Notes under the pieces: model-generated
Database searches by the model: none
What the model was told of the DNA's origin: nothing
Seen by the model: only the letters and a program-made list of their open reading frames with translations
Translations under genes and position numbers: made by a program
Shown: piece after piece, positions 9,742 to 18,073 of the stretch
Layout of the letters: every line of letters starts with the position of its first letter
Position numbering within the stretch: position 1 is the stretch's first letter
NCBI GenBank assembly: GCA_002433675.1
Contig: DJIP01000267.1
Coordinates: 1-26,128 of the forward strand
From: Halomonas halophila
GTDB lineage: Bacteria > Pseudomonadota > Gammaproteobacteria > Pseudomonadales > Halomonadaceae
Length of the DNA: 26,128 nt
Direction of reading: 5' to 3'

Positions 9742-10913
9742 GGTGTATCTCCCTGGTGTTGCTCGGCCACTGGTTGCGCGTCCCCGGTCAGCTCTTCCCC
9801 AGGCTGCCTGGCCACAGGCTCCTTCACTAAAGGCTCGTCGACGGACGGCGCGTTGCGAAAGCTCAAGGTGGGGTGATCCATCAGCTCACGCAGCACGGCG
9901 GTGGCAAAGGCCCCGGCGGGCAAGCGGAACTCGAGCCACACCGCGTCGCCCTGACGCCATAGACGGGCCTCGGTGGGCATGACTCTCAACGCCCGTCGGG
10001 ACGCCTTGACCCTGGCCTTCTCGAGTCCGGCGCAAAGCGCCGGCGCCTCGGCCAGGACGTCTTGCTCCAGCGCCTCGGCTCGCTCCCGGGCGCGACTGCC
10101 ACCGGTCCCCCAGAGTACCCCGGCGGGATGGATGTCGCCTTGCTCGAGGCGCGCCTTCAAGGCGTCATCGGGGCTTTCCACGTCGAACAGGCTGTGGGTA
10201 CCTTCCAGCATCATCACATCGCCGGCCAGCACCTCTCGCCAGCAGCCCCTGCGCAGACGCTCGGCCAACTGGGCGTTGAACAGGTAGCTGCGAGCGGCGG
10301 ACAACAGCATGCCCTCGCGGTCATCACGCTTGCGCCAGCCGCGCTCGAGCACCGCACAGGCCTTGCTCAGGTTGCGCCCCTCGTGACCGAACCGCTGGGG
10401 CCCGAAATAGTTGGGCACCCCGTCGCTCACCAAGGCCTCGAAGCGCTGTTCGAGCCCAGGGTCCCGAGCCACCTCGCCGGTCAGCTTCAGACGAAAGCGG
10501 TTGCCGCGATGGACCCCACGCTTGAGCTTGCGCGGATGACGGCTGGCGGCCTCGACCACATAGCCCTCCGCCGCCAGTCGTGCGTCGAGATCTTTCGGCG
10601 CCTCACGCCCCGCAAGATGCACCGAGAACCACTGACGCGTTACCGCCGTGCGGTCCTTCATGCCGGCATAACCGACGTCGCGGCGACTCACCTGACACTG
10701 GTGGGCCAGGGTCGAGGCGACCCTGGCGGTGGTGGTGTCACGCTTGGCGATCCACAGCCACAGGTGCTCGCCCTGGCCCTCAGGAGCGAACCCAAGGTCC
10801 TCCTCGACCTGGAAATCCTCGGGGGTTTCCCGGTAACGCCCAGCCATCGGGGCGCCGAAACGCTCGTCCAGATAGCGCGGCCAGTCCGGGGGCCAGACGA
10901 TGGCATCGCTCAT
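9738..10913 (-). CDS. truD: tRNA pseudouridine(13) synthase TruD
   Basis: Makes pseudouridine at position 13 of tRNA-Glu. The catalytic aspartate is D87 in the [13 protein letters not shown] motif. Other TruD landmarks are FQVEEDLGF near residue 34, [13 protein letters not shown], and [17 protein letters not shown] with the family's PNYFGxQRFG block. At 391 residues it is longer than E. coli TruD (349). The extra length includes a Gln/Glu/Ala-rich, probably disordered tail of about 35 residues after the RNAPSVDEP segment. The start overlaps the ispF stop by 4 bases (ATGA) and the stop overlaps surE in the same way, so translation is probably coupled. Confidence 0.95.
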   Translation of the reverse strand: MSDAIVWPPDWPRYLDERFGAPMAGRYRETPEDFQVEEDLGFAPEGQGEHLWLWIAKRDTTTARVASTLAHQCQVSRRDVGYAGMKDRTAVTRQWFSVHLAGREAPKDLDARLAAEGYVVEAASRHPRKLKRGVHRGNRFRLKLTGEVARDPGLEQRFEALVSDGVPNYFGPQRFGHEGRNLSKACAVLERGWRKRDDREGMLLSAARSYLFNAQLAERLRRGCWREVLAGDVMMLEGTHSLFDVESPDDALKARLEQGDIHPAGVLWGTGGSRARERAEALEQDVLAEAPALCAGLEKARVKASRRALRVMPTEARLWRQGDAVWLEFRLPAGAFATAVLRELMDHPTLSFRNAPSVDEPLVKEPVARQPGEELTGDAQPVAEQHQGDTP

Positions 10914-11464
10914 GTCGATTCGGCCCTCGTGACACTGGCGCCAGGGTCCCCGGCGGCGCTGGTGGCATCATTGTCAATGGCCGCCATCAGCACCACCGCC
11001 TCGGCGGCGATGCCCTCGCCACGCCCGGTGAAGCCGAGACGCTCTGTCGTGGTGGCCTTGACGTTGATGGCGCCCCTGTCGATGCCCAGGTCCTCGGCCA
11101 GGGCGTCGCGCATGGCACCGAGATGCGGTGCCATCTTCGGCGCCTGGGCCATCAGGGTGGCGTCCAGGTTGGCCACCCGGTAGCCGGCCTGCGCCACCCG
11201 TGCCACCACCCGCCGCAGCAGGTCGCGACTGTCGGCGCCCTTCCACTCAGGGTCGGTATCCGGAAAGAGGTGACCGATATCACCGAGGGCGCAGGCGCCC
11301 AGCAGCGCATCACTGATGGCATGCAACAGAACGTCGCCATCGGAGTGCGCCACGAACCCCCGATCGAAGGGCAGTCGCACGCCCCCGATCATCAGGTGGT
11401 CACCCTCGCCGAAGCGATGGACGTCGAAGCCGTGGCCTATGCGCAGGGGCAGCAGCATGTTCAT
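10910..11464 (-). CDS. ispF: 2-C-methyl-D-erythritol 2,4-cyclodiphosphate synthase
   Basis: Fifth enzyme of the MEP isoprenoid pathway; it cyclises CDP-methylerythritol 2-phosphate with release of CMP. The zinc ligands are visible in [10 protein letters not shown] (D14, H16) and in the [18 protein letters not shown] block. [12 protein letters not shown] and the C-terminal [22 protein letters not shown] signature are intact. At 184 residues it is longer than the usual ~160 because of a 20-residue Ser/Ala/Asp-rich tail. Its start overlaps the ispD stop in ATGA, giving the common ispD-ispF pairing. Confidence 0.96.
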   Translation of the reverse strand: MNMLLPLRIGHGFDVHRFGEGDHLMIGGVRLPFDRGFVAHSDGDVLLHAISDALLGACALGDIGHLFPDTDPEWKGADSRDLLRRVVARVAQAGYRVANLDATLMAQAPKMAPHLGAMRDALAEDLGIDRGAINVKATTTERLGFTGRGEGIAAEAVVLMAAIDNDATSAAGDPGASVTRAEST

Positions 11465-12189
11465 GAACTCTCGTGCAGATCCCGGAGCACCGCGTCGCCG
11501 GCCAGGATCAACTCGGCCAGGCGCAGGTCCTCGGGGTGGGTGATCTTGATATTGTCGCGGCGACCGGCGACCAGTCGGGGCGCGCGGCCCAGGGCCTCAA
11601 CCGCCGACGCCTCGTCGGTGATCCGGCCGACACCGATGCCGTCCGGCGCCAGCGCCCGGGCCAGAGCTTCCTGAAGCAGAGCAAAGCGAAATGCCTGGGG
11701 CGTCTGGGCCTGCCACAGACCCCGTCGGTCCTCGGTGTTCGCCACCGCCCCCTGGCCATCGTCACGCTTGATGGTATCCGCCACCGGCGAGGCCAGCAGC
11801 GCCCCGTCAGGGCTCGCGAGGGCAGCGTTGTAGAGCCGTGACAGGTCATCGGCGCTGACACAGGGGCGCGCCACGTCGTGCACCAGCACCAGGTCATCGG
11901 GGGCGCCTTGGGCGGCGACCGCCGCCAGGGCATTGACCACGCTGTGCACGCGCTCGGCGCCGCCGGCCACCCGCTGCCAGTCGGTAAAGGGGACCAGCGC
12001 CGGGTCGAACCAGTCGTCATCGGGCGCCAGGCACAGGCACAGCCGCGCCTCGGGAAAGCTCTGATGCAGCCGCGCCAGGGTATGCGCCAGCACCGGTCGC
12101 CCCGCCACTTCGAGATACTGCTTGGGGCAGGTCCCGCCGACCCGCTTGCCGACGCCCGCCGCCGGCACGATCAGCCACAGTCGGCTCAT
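11461..12189 (-). CDS. ispD: 2-C-methyl-D-erythritol 4-phosphate cytidylyltransferase
   Basis: Third enzyme of the MEP pathway; it joins CTP and methylerythritol 4-phosphate. At 242 residues it has normal length. The nucleotide-binding signature is at the N terminus ([19 protein letters not shown]). [10 protein letters not shown] holds the metal-binding aspartate. [11 protein letters not shown] and the C-terminal [18 protein letters not shown] are also typical. The 4-base overlaps with ftsB upstream and ispF downstream show it is part of one operon. Confidence 0.96.
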   Translation of the reverse strand: MSRLWLIVPAAGVGKRVGGTCPKQYLEVAGRPVLAHTLARLHQSFPEARLCLCLAPDDDWFDPALVPFTDWQRVAGGAERVHSVVNALAAVAAQGAPDDLVLVHDVARPCVSADDLSRLYNAALASPDGALLASPVADTIKRDDGQGAVANTEDRRGLWQAQTPQAFRFALLQEALARALAPDGIGVGRITDEASAVEALGRAPRLVAGRRDNIKITHPEDLRLAELILAGDAVLRDLHESS

Positions 12190-12521
12190 TCACTGGCCCC
12201 CTGGGCAGATCCCGGTGTCGGTTGGGCCACCGGGGCGACGTCGGTCTCGACCCCGGGCACCCAGAAGAACTGCTCGTCGGTGCGCACCATGCCCACATCG
12301 CTGCGAGCGCGTTCCTCGATGGCATCGAGACCGGTCTTGAGGTCCACCACCTCGGCGCTAAGGCGAGCATTGCGATCGCGCAGGGGCTGGTTTTCCGCCT
12401 CCAGCGCCGCCACCCGCCCGCTGACTTCATTCATTTCCATGACACCGCCCTGGCCCAGCCACAGTCGATACTGAAGCAGGGCGAGCAGTGCCAGCAGCAC
12501 TATCGCCAAGGTCTTGAGCAT
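12186..12521 (-). CDS. ftsB: Cell division protein FtsB
   Basis: Small bitopic septum protein of the FtsQLB complex that helps switch on septal peptidoglycan synthesis. The 111-residue product has one membrane segment at 4-22 (TLAIVLLALLALLQYRLWLG). A periplasmic coiled coil follows from about residue 30 to 75, with the family's Gly-rich start (GQGGVMEMNE) and the LEAENQPLRDRNARLSAEVVDL heptads. The ERARSDVGMVRTDEQFFWV end is conserved in FtsB. The ATG at 12521 is chosen because it places the membrane segment at the N terminus; the ribosome-binding site is weak. It is the first gene of the operon that runs to rpoS. The eno gene often found upstream of ftsB is absent. Confidence 0.93.
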   Translation of the reverse strand: MLKTLAIVLLALLALLQYRLWLGQGGVMEMNEVSGRVAALEAENQPLRDRNARLSAEVVDLKTGLDAIEERARSDVGMVRTDEQFFWVPGVETDVAPVAQPTPGSAQGASE

Positions 12522-12646
12522 GCAGGTACCGTCGACATTCGATTCGGCGCCTAGTATGCCATCGCCGCCCGGTCGGGGGCGAGTCGCGGGTCGGCCCATG
12601 TCACGATGGCCAGGAGAGCGCATCAAGACCAGAGGCACCAACGCAA

Positions 12647-12671
12647 TCGGCCGACCCCGAGGGTCGGCCGA
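12647..12671 (-). terminator. Putative terminator at the 3' end of the amyloid operon
   Basis: An 11-bp perfect stem (TCGGCCGACCC, 12647-12657; complement 12661-12671) with a 3-nt loop lies 43 bases after the last gene of the operon. The following minus-strand bases contain only TTGCGTTGG, so the U tract is weak. The hairpin may act with Rho or protect the 3' end. Confidence 0.55.
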
Positions 12672-12713
12672 CTCACTGGCGAGCGTTCTTGCGCTGGTTA
12701 AATGCCAACCGCT

Positions 12714-13790
12714 CTATAGCTGGAACGGCATACGGAAGGTCAGGCTGATATCCGAGGCGTCATCGGTCATGCCGATGCCCAGGTTGGTGACCACCGAGGT
12801 GGAATCGGTCATGGCGTAGGTGCCACCGATATTGAACACCCCGATAGTGGCGTCACTGCCGATAACCTCGGTCTCATTGCCACCTTCCGGAGTAATCTCG
12901 GTCTTGCGGATATATTCGTGGGAGTAGGACAACGCCAGACTCAGCCGCTCATTCAAGGCAAAGGCGGTACCGAAGCCTGCGCTGATGCTGTCACCCAGAT
13001 CCACATCGGCGCGCTGATCACCCTCACCCGCCGAAATATCGTCGAAATCTTCCTCGATATTGTAGGTGTAGCCCAGGTTGGCGAAGACGATGGCCGGGTC
13101 CAGAGTCTTGAGTACCGACACCCCGGCAGTCACGCCCCAGACGCCGTTGCCGGTAGGCAATTCCTTGGGAACCGACAGGTTACCGGCGGTATCGGATTGC
13201 TCGATTTCGATGCCGTAGGGGTCCTTGCCGGTGGGCGCACGCACCCCCAGACTGACCACCACGTCGGGCCTCTCCACGGTCTCCGGCAGCAGCCGGTAGG
13301 ACAGGCTCGCCGAGATATCACCTAGCCCGGCTTCATCGACGTCATCCTCCACATTGCGTTCTGTGGAGAACTCACCACCGATGGACTGGATGGTGGTGGT
13401 GCGATAGACGAAGGGCACATTGATGCTGGCTTCCAGCCGATCGGTCAGGCCATAACGGGTATTGATATCCAGGGTGGTAATGTGGGTCTCGACATTGTCG
13501 AGATTCAGCTCGCCGAGAAAGATGGCGTCCAGTGCCAGAAAGCCGCGTAGTGCCAGGCTATCCCGATCCGAGTAGGTGTAGGTGATCCCGGGTTCGATGG
13601 TCAGGCGATCGGAAAACAGCGCGTGCTCCTCGCGGAAAATATCCTGCACGCTGCGCGAGGCCTCCTGGGATTCCAGCGCTTCTTGCTGTTCGGCTCCGAC
13701 GGTCTGTTGTGCAAGAGCAGGCGCCGCAGCACCGGCCAGTAAAAGGCCCGCCAACGGCGGGCAGAGCGTCCTGTTGATGACGATATTCAC
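12714..13790 (-). CDS. Outer-membrane beta-barrel protein, FapF-like secretion channel candidate
   Basis: 358 residues. A signal peptide (residues 1-28, cleavage near PALA/QQ) is followed by a Gln/Glu-rich, probably helical segment at about 30-58 (VGAEQQEALESQEASRSVQD). The rest shows alternating hydrophobic/polar strands typical of a barrel (LTIEPGITYTYS, ADVDLGDSISAGFGTAF, LSLALSYSHEYI, ISLTFRMPFQL). The start is GTG at 13790 with AAGGAG six bases upstream; longer in-frame starts would bury the signal peptide. A short helical N-terminal part before a barrel, and the last place in the operon, match FapF, the trimeric amyloid export channel of Pseudomonas. That protein is somewhat larger (about 430 residues). 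A generic outer-membrane transporter of the phenol-degradation MetA-like type is the alternative. The mature chain has no cysteine. Confidence 0.65.
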   Translation of the reverse strand: MNIVINRTLCPPLAGLLLAGAAAPALAQQTVGAEQQEALESQEASRSVQDIFREEHALFSDRLTIEPGITYTYSDRDSLALRGFLALDAIFLGELNLDNVETHITTLDINTRYGLTDRLEASINVPFVYRTTTIQSIGGEFSTERNVEDDVDEAGLGDISASLSYRLLPETVERPDVVVSLGVRAPTGKDPYGIEIEQSDTAGNLSVPKELPTGNGVWGVTAGVSVLKTLDPAIVFANLGYTYNIEEDFDDISAGEGDQRADVDLGDSISAGFGTAFALNERLSLALSYSHEYIRKTEITPEGGNETEVIGSDATIGVFNIGGTYAMTDSTSVVTNLGIGMTDDASDISLTFRMPFQL

Positions 13791-13940
13791 GTCGATCTCC
13801 TTGTCCCCGAATGAAATCGTTTGTACTTCTTGTCGAGCGTCTACTGCGCCCTTCTGCTCCCCTTCCAGCAGGGTCCCCCGACACTCCTGGTAAAGTGTAG
13901 TCAAATTGTGCGTTTACGACGGCCAAATCCTTCATAGCTG

Positions 13941-14729
13941 TCAACGCAGTGCCGCCGCGGACTTGATGCCGCTGAGCATGCCGGGTACCGCCCTGTCTCC
14001 CACCCCGGCCTGGTTACCCATATACAGCTGCAGCCGGGTCAGGTTGCGCACCTGCTGCATGTTGCTGGAGAGCTGGATCGCCTGATTCAGCCCGCCGCCG
14101 GGTACAATGGCCTGACTGATGCTGCCCATACCCGGAATGTCCACGGATACGCTCATGTTGTTGCCGACGGCGGATACCGCGATGGTACTGCCGGCGATGG
14201 AGCGGGTCAGATTGCCGCTGGTGTCCGGGCTCACTCCACCGAAGCTCGAGGCGTCCATGACATCGATGACCAGGTCATTGGCGGCGACGTTGAAGTCCCC
14301 CCCCGCCTGGATCGACTGCACCACGCCGGAGGCGTTGGCGGTGCCCCGATCGACTATCGTTGCACCGTTGCCAAGACTTGCCAGACCCGCGGCGCTCTCC
14401 ACCACGGTAATGGTGGGCTGGAAGCTCACCGTGGGTTGGCCTCGACTCAGATCACCCAGCATCTGCGCCCCGGCAGATAGATGATCCCCCGCCGCGGTGC
14501 GCCATTCGCTGACCATCTGCACCCCGAAAAACATCAGGCGCCCCTTATCGGCGAAGCGCCCGCGCTGTTGTCCCAGTTCACTGTCGGATAGCTGACGCGC
14601 CTCGCTGAAACCCTCGAAGCGGTCAAAGTCGGTGGTGGCAGCCAACGCTGCCGGTGCGCCCAGAGCCAACGACAATGCCAACAGCATTGCCCAGTATTTC
14701 AGCCCTGGTCCCCTGTCATGTCCCATCAT
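13941..14729 (-). CDS. Exported protein of the amyloid operon, FapE-position, with a C39-leader-like motif
   Basis: 262 residues. A signal peptide ends near residue 31 (ALGAPAALA/A). At 47-59 lies LSDSELGQQRGRF, which closely resembles the double-glycine leader pattern LSxxELxxIxGG recognised by C39 peptidases, with Gly-Arg at the cleavage position. Directly after it is LMFFGVQMVSEWRT. The remainder is rich in Gly, Ser, Ala, Asn and Val with many short beta-like stretches (VSFQPTITVVES, SGNLTRSIAGSTIAVSAVGNNMSVSVDIPG). It sits between the C39 peptidase gene and the barrel gene, where fapE lies in Pseudomonas. The start has AGGGGG seven bases upstream; a second ATG follows immediately. Function not known; a minor fibre component or assembly factor is an inference. 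Confidence 0.6.
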   Translation of the reverse strand: MMGHDRGPGLKYWAMLLALSLALGAPAALAATTDFDRFEGFSEARQLSDSELGQQRGRFADKGRLMFFGVQMVSEWRTAAGDHLSAGAQMLGDLSRGQPTVSFQPTITVVESAAGLASLGNGATIVDRGTANASGVVQSIQAGGDFNVAANDLVIDVMDASSFGGVSPDTSGNLTRSIAGSTIAVSAVGNNMSVSVDIPGMGSISQAIVPGGGLNQAIQLSSNMQQVRNLTRLQLYMGNQAGVGDRAVPGMLSGIKSAAALR

Positions 14730-14798
14730 GGTGTTGCCCCCTGATCGACGGCGCCTTCCTGCTCGCCGCTGAGCCTTGCCGAAAGAGCGTTATCGTTA

Positions 14799-15503
14799 TC
14801 AGAACAGTTCAGCGTGACGGAAACCGAAGTCGATCATCTGCTCGCGTGAGACGGGCGAAAACACGTCCTTCATTCGATGCGCCGTCAAAGGCTGGCGCGG
14901 ATCGAGCAAGGCGGTATAGCGATCGAAGCCGTCGCCCACCACCGCGAAGATGATATTGTTCCAGGCGGCCATGAATTCGTCCCGGGACATCACCCGGTTG
15001 CCCAACGCCGGATCACCGATATAGACGCGATCTGCGCTGGCCTTCTTCATGACCACGAAGTGTTTGTAGCCGTTGAGGTCCAGTAGGACGATCACCGGAA
15101 TCGAGACGTCATCCAGGGTCTCGGCGTCGACTTCATAGCCGCGCCCGCGCAGGCCCAGGGTCTCGACATAGTTCTTCAGATCCAGCAGGGAGAAGCCCTG
15201 CTGCTGTACCAGCTCCAGGTCGGCTACCTCCAGCATCCCCGCCAGCACGTCGTGCTCGGTGGTGTCGGGACGTTGGAAGGCGTACTTGAGCAGGGTGGCC
15301 AGCGAAGCGGCACCACAGGAAAAGTCGGTGCGCTGCTCGACCAGATTTTCGTAGCGACGCTCACGGATGGACTGCACGTCCTTGTTGATCACCGTCCCCG
15401 GCACGATCCCTCCCAGGCGAATGGTGGCAGCCTGGGTGTTGCCGAGTGGTAGTGCGAGGCCGATGGCCAGTGCCGCGGCCAGCGGCCAGCGTGGCAGTGT
15501 CAT
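14799..15503 (-). CDS. C39 family cysteine peptidase, FapD-like, exported
   Basis: 234 residues with a signal peptide (residues 1-25, ending NTQA/A), so it works in the periplasm and not as the domain of an ABC transporter. Papain-like C39 residues are all visible: oxyanion Gln Q57 and catalytic Cys C63 (six apart, EQRTDFSCGAAS), His H148 in NGYKHFVVM, and Asp D164 in YIGDPALG. The first part of the mature protein (INKDVQSIRERRYENLVEQ) and the C-terminal FGFRHAELF are typical of stand-alone C39 proteins in amyloid (Fap) operons. C63 is the only cysteine in the mature proteins of this operon. GGGGGA upstream of the ATG supports the start. The substrate is unknown; the two neighbouring proteins with LSxxELxxIxGG-like motifs are the obvious candidates. 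Confidence 0.85.
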   Translation of the reverse strand: MTLPRWPLAAALAIGLALPLGNTQAATIRLGGIVPGTVINKDVQSIRERRYENLVEQRTDFSCGAASLATLLKYAFQRPDTTEHDVLAGMLEVADLELVQQQGFSLLDLKNYVETLGLRGRGYEVDAETLDDVSIPVIVLLDLNGYKHFVVMKKASADRVYIGDPALGNRVMSRDEFMAAWNNIIFAVVGDGFDRYTALLDPRQPLTAHRMKDVFSPVSREQMIDFGFRHAELF

Positions 15504-15587
15504 GACCTGTCCCCCGTATCCAGATGGTGAGTGTCGTATTGGCCAGCTTCTTGGTGAGCTTTGGCGGTCGTGTCTTGTTGGAAAGAT

Positions 15588-15609
15588 CCCCGACCCAGAT
15601 GGGCCGGGG
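15588..15609 (-). other. Intercistronic hairpin after the large repeat-protein gene
   Basis: On the minus strand, CCCCGGCCC and GGGTCGGGG pair over 9 bp (one G-U) with a 4-nt loop, 23 bases after the stop codon of the FapC-like gene. ATCTTTCC follows. This could be a partial terminator or an RNA-stabilising structure that lets the subunit genes be expressed more strongly than the downstream peptidase and channel genes. Confidence 0.5.
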
Positions 15610-15632
15610 AAGTACCGATTGGATCGAACGGA

Positions 15633-16784
15633 TTACTGCGCTTCGCCCGCGCCACCGCCGGTGGCTGCGCCGCCCATGCTGGAGGCAATCGACAGCGAGT
15701 TGCGCTGCATGTTGCCGGTGCCGGAGGCGATGTTGACGCCGATGTTGCCGGTGGCGCCGCGCAGGGCATTGCCGCCCAGGGTGGCAGTATTTTCCTGGTA
15801 GACCAGCACTTCATTGAAGGAGTTGCTGGAACCGGAAGCGGTGCCGGCCAGGCCAATCAGACCGGCCTCGACGAAGCCGAGAGAACCGCCTTCTTCACCC
15901 TCGAAACGACCGTCGTTGCCATCCGGGCCCTGGTCGTCGAAGTCAGCATGGCCCCACAGGGACTCGCCGCCGGGGTGGCTATCGCCGCCCTGCCAGATTT
16001 CCGGATAGACGTCGTTGGTCTGCTCCCAGTTGCCCTCGTAGCTACCGACACCGCCACCGATGTAGCCACCGCCCAGTACCACGCCGGCGCTGAACTCGGA
16101 GCCGCTTTCCAGGGTCACGACCTGTCCTGCGGTGGTGGTGCTGTTGTTGTAGCTGGCCTGGACGCCGCCGGTGGTGGCGTCGGCGCTGCCGCTGGCGGTG
16201 TTGACGGCTGCCGCCAGGCTGTTGTGCTGGGCGTTGCCGATACCAGCCGCGACGTTGACGCCGATGTTGCCGCTGGCGTTACGCAGGGCGTTGCCACCCA
16301 TCAGGGCAGTGTTCGGGCTGCCGGTGATGCCAGTCATGTTGTTGGAGGTGGACTGGAAGGAGAAGGAAGCCGCCTGGCCGAATACGGTGGCCGCGTCGGA
16401 AGACGACAGCGCGGCGTCGTTGGCCTGCTGGTTGTTGTCACCGGCGGCCACGTTGGCACCGATATTACCGGCAGCACCCTGCAGGGCATTGCCGCCCAGG
16501 GTCGCGTCATTGGTGGTCAGGTCTTGCGTGGCATAGTTGTTGTCGCTGAACTGCTTGCTGTCCACGGTGGCGCCGGAGTAGTTGTCATCTGTAACCAGGG
16601 CTCCACCGAGCGCACCCAGCCGCTTGTAGGTGTGGGAATCGTTCTTGATATGAACGTCGTAGCGGTTGTTGACGTCGGAATCCATGTAGGAATCGGTGTC
16701 AAAGCTGTTGTCCGCCAGTGCCGCCGGTGCGACCAGAAGTGCAGAGATGGCCAGAGCGAGCGGTGCTTTTTCGAAAGTTTTCAT
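15633..16784 (-). CDS. Large amyloid-repeat protein, FapC-like major fibre subunit candidate
   Basis: 383 residues with a signal peptide ending near A24 (APAALA/D). Three imperfect repeats share GGNAL-x-x-A-x-GNIG-x-N-x-A-x-G-x-x-N-x-Q-x-N, at about 97-127, 163-194 and 337-368. They are separated by a short linker (about 36 residues) and a long one (about 140). From memory, this is the GVNxAAGxxNxQxN pattern of the Pseudomonas FapB/FapC amyloid repeats. The long linker is Gly-rich and then acidic (WGHADFDDQGPDGNDG). The protein has no cysteine at all, unlike Pseudomonas FapC, which has a C-terminal CxxC. The ATG at 16784 has CAGGAG seven bases upstream. The repeat region is also repetitive in DNA. 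A hairpin follows the stop codon. Confidence 0.8.
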   Translation of the reverse strand: MKTFEKAPLALAISALLVAPAALADNSFDTDSYMDSDVNNRYDVHIKNDSHTYKRLGALGGALVTDDNYSGATVDSKQFSDNNYATQDLTTNDATLGGNALQGAAGNIGANVAAGDNNQQANDAALSSSDAATVFGQAASFSFQSTSNNMTGITGSPNTALMGGNALRNASGNIGVNVAAGIGNAQHNSLAAAVNTASGSADATTGGVQASYNNSTTTAGQVVTLESGSEFSAGVVLGGGYIGGGVGSYEGNWEQTNDVYPEIWQGGDSHPGGESLWGHADFDDQGPDGNDGRFEGEEGGSLGFVEAGLIGLAGTASGSSNSFNEVLVYQENTATLGGNALRGATGNIGVNIASGTGNMQRNSLSIASSMGGAATGGGAGEAQ

Positions 16785-16859
16785 GATCGTTCTCCTGAAT
16801 GAACCGTACTGTCTTTTCACTGCTTTTATTGACGTCACTCGTTGTCTTCCACGCTTGCT

Positions 16860-17501
16860 CTATTGGTTGAAGCGATAGCTGAAGCTGTTGCGAGTGGCGT
16901 TCCCCGTGCCGGCTGACTGGTTGACCTGAATCACTCCTCTGGCGCCCCCGAAGGTACTCTCATCGATCTCGAGATTCCGGATGGCGCTGTCGGAGCCATT
17001 GCTGCTCGACCCATTCAGCCCCTGCCTTGGTGCCAGCACCTGTTGCAGACTGTCGTCGCTCAGGCCGCTGACCGTGCTCCCCAGAGCCATGCCGAAGCTG
17101 TTGCTCTGAAGGTTGCCTATCCCCGCCGCCTGGTTGACGGACATCCACCCGGAGGCTCCACTAAAGGCGCCCTCCCTGATGGCGGTGCCCACCTCCATGC
17201 CGGCGAGTCGTTCGTCGATGCGCACCTGCTGCACCAGACGATTGTTGATGGTGGCGCCATCACCGATGGCCAGGGCGCCGCTGTTGGACTGCAGATTCTG
17301 GTTGCCCGCGGCCTGGTTGGCCGCCGCGACACCACTGACACCGCTGAGCGCCTGTCCGCTGATCACGCTGCTGCTGCGCAGGCCGCTCAGGTCCTGGCCC
17401 TGGGCCGGGTCCGGGCTCACCATCACCAGCCCGAAGGCGGCGGTAAGCACCAGGCTGCGAGTCAGCCGTACCGGCACGAATGAAGGCTTGAAGATCCGCA
17501 T
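16860..17501 (-). CDS. Small amyloid-repeat protein, FapB-like minor subunit/nucleator candidate
   Basis: 213 residues. The N-terminal 35 residues form a signal peptide (SLVLTAAFGLVMVSPDPAQG). Three repeats fit [AT][LF][SG]G-x-x-G-x4-NQ-x-AG-x-x-N-x3-NS: residues 51-78 (ALSGVSGVAAANQAAG...), 112-139 (AFSGASGWMSVNQAAG...) and 183-211 (TFGGARGVIQVNQSAG...). They resemble the repeats of the larger protein encoded just downstream, so the two are probably paralogous fibre proteins. In Pseudomonas, fapB precedes fapC and encodes the smaller nucleator; the same roles are inferred here. No cysteine. The start has GGGAGG eight bases upstream, and the gene begins only two bases after the previous stop codon. 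Confidence 0.75.
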   Translation of the reverse strand: MRIFKPSFVPVRLTRSLVLTAAFGLVMVSPDPAQGQDLSGLRSSSVISGQALSGVSGVAAANQAAGNQNLQSNSGALAIGDGATINNRLVQQVRIDERLAGMEVGTAIREGAFSGASGWMSVNQAAGIGNLQSNSFGMALGSTVSGLSDDSLQQVLAPRQGLNGSSSNGSDSAIRNLEIDESTFGGARGVIQVNQSAGTGNATRNSFSYRFNQ

Positions 17502-17503
17502 GA

Positions 17504-18073
17504 TCAGCGCCTCCCGCCGGTCAGGGGCGCCAGCGCGCCAGTCACGGTATTGGCGATACCCGAGGTCGCCCCGATCACGCTGCCACCGGCTGCCGATCCG
17601 CCACCGACCGAGGTCGCTACCCGATTGCTGCTGCCCAGGGGGCCGGTGCCGAGATTGGCGCCGGTACCCAGGGCGCGGTGCATCTGACTCATGCCGCGGC
17701 CTACGCCGGCGGAGATACTGGCCGCCCGGGTGTCATCGAGCATGATCGCGGAGACCCCACCCATGCGGGTGTGAACGCTGCCGGTGGCGCTGCGCGCCAT
17801 GTTGCTGCTGTGCATCAGGTCGGCACGGCCACGAATCGGCCCGCTTTCGCGATTGACGTAGCCGAATGGCGCAGTCTCGACCTCTCGCAGCATGATGATC
17901 TCGCCGGGCTGGACGCCGGGGCGAAGATCGGCGCCGAGGCTCTGGTCGGTCCCCACACCGACCAGGCCCACCGCTACTACCGCTGCGGCCAGGGCCAGAC
18001 GCCACTGGCACGTCACGGCGTTCCCGCTTCCCCCTTGCCCTTCTTTGTGCTTCAGGTGTCCCATGGTGATCAC
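17504..18073 (-). CDS. Exported protein of unknown function, extra member of the amyloid operon
   Basis: I do not recognise this gene. The 189 residues have an N-terminal signal or anchor (WRLALAAAVVAVGLVGVGTDQSLGA), a middle part with PGEIIMLREVETAPFGYV, and a Gly/Ala/Ser/Thr-rich C-terminal 60 residues (SVGGGSAAGGSVIGATSG, ending LTGGRR). Residues 73-84 (VNRESGPIRGRA) faintly echo the VN...IRGRF motif of the gene just upstream. The GTG at 18073 overlaps the previous stop codon (GTGA), suggesting coupled translation; an ATG three codons later (18064) is the alternative. It has no counterpart in the six-gene fap operon as I know it, so it may be a lineage-specific component or chaperone. Confidence 0.65.
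   Translation of the reverse strand: MITMGHLKHKEGQGGSGNAVTCQWRLALAAAVVAVGLVGVGTDQSLGADLRPGVQPGEIIMLREVETAPFGYVNRESGPIRGRADLMHSSNMARSATGSVHTRMGGVSAIMLDDTRAASISAGVGRGMSQMHRALGTGANLGTGPLGSSNRVATSVGGGSAAGGSVIGATSGIANTVTGALAPLTGGRR

Noticed and set aside
14799..15503. Bacteriocin ABC exporter (peptidase-containing transporter)
   Set aside because: The C39 domain stands alone with a signal peptide; there is no membrane domain or ATPase in this operon.
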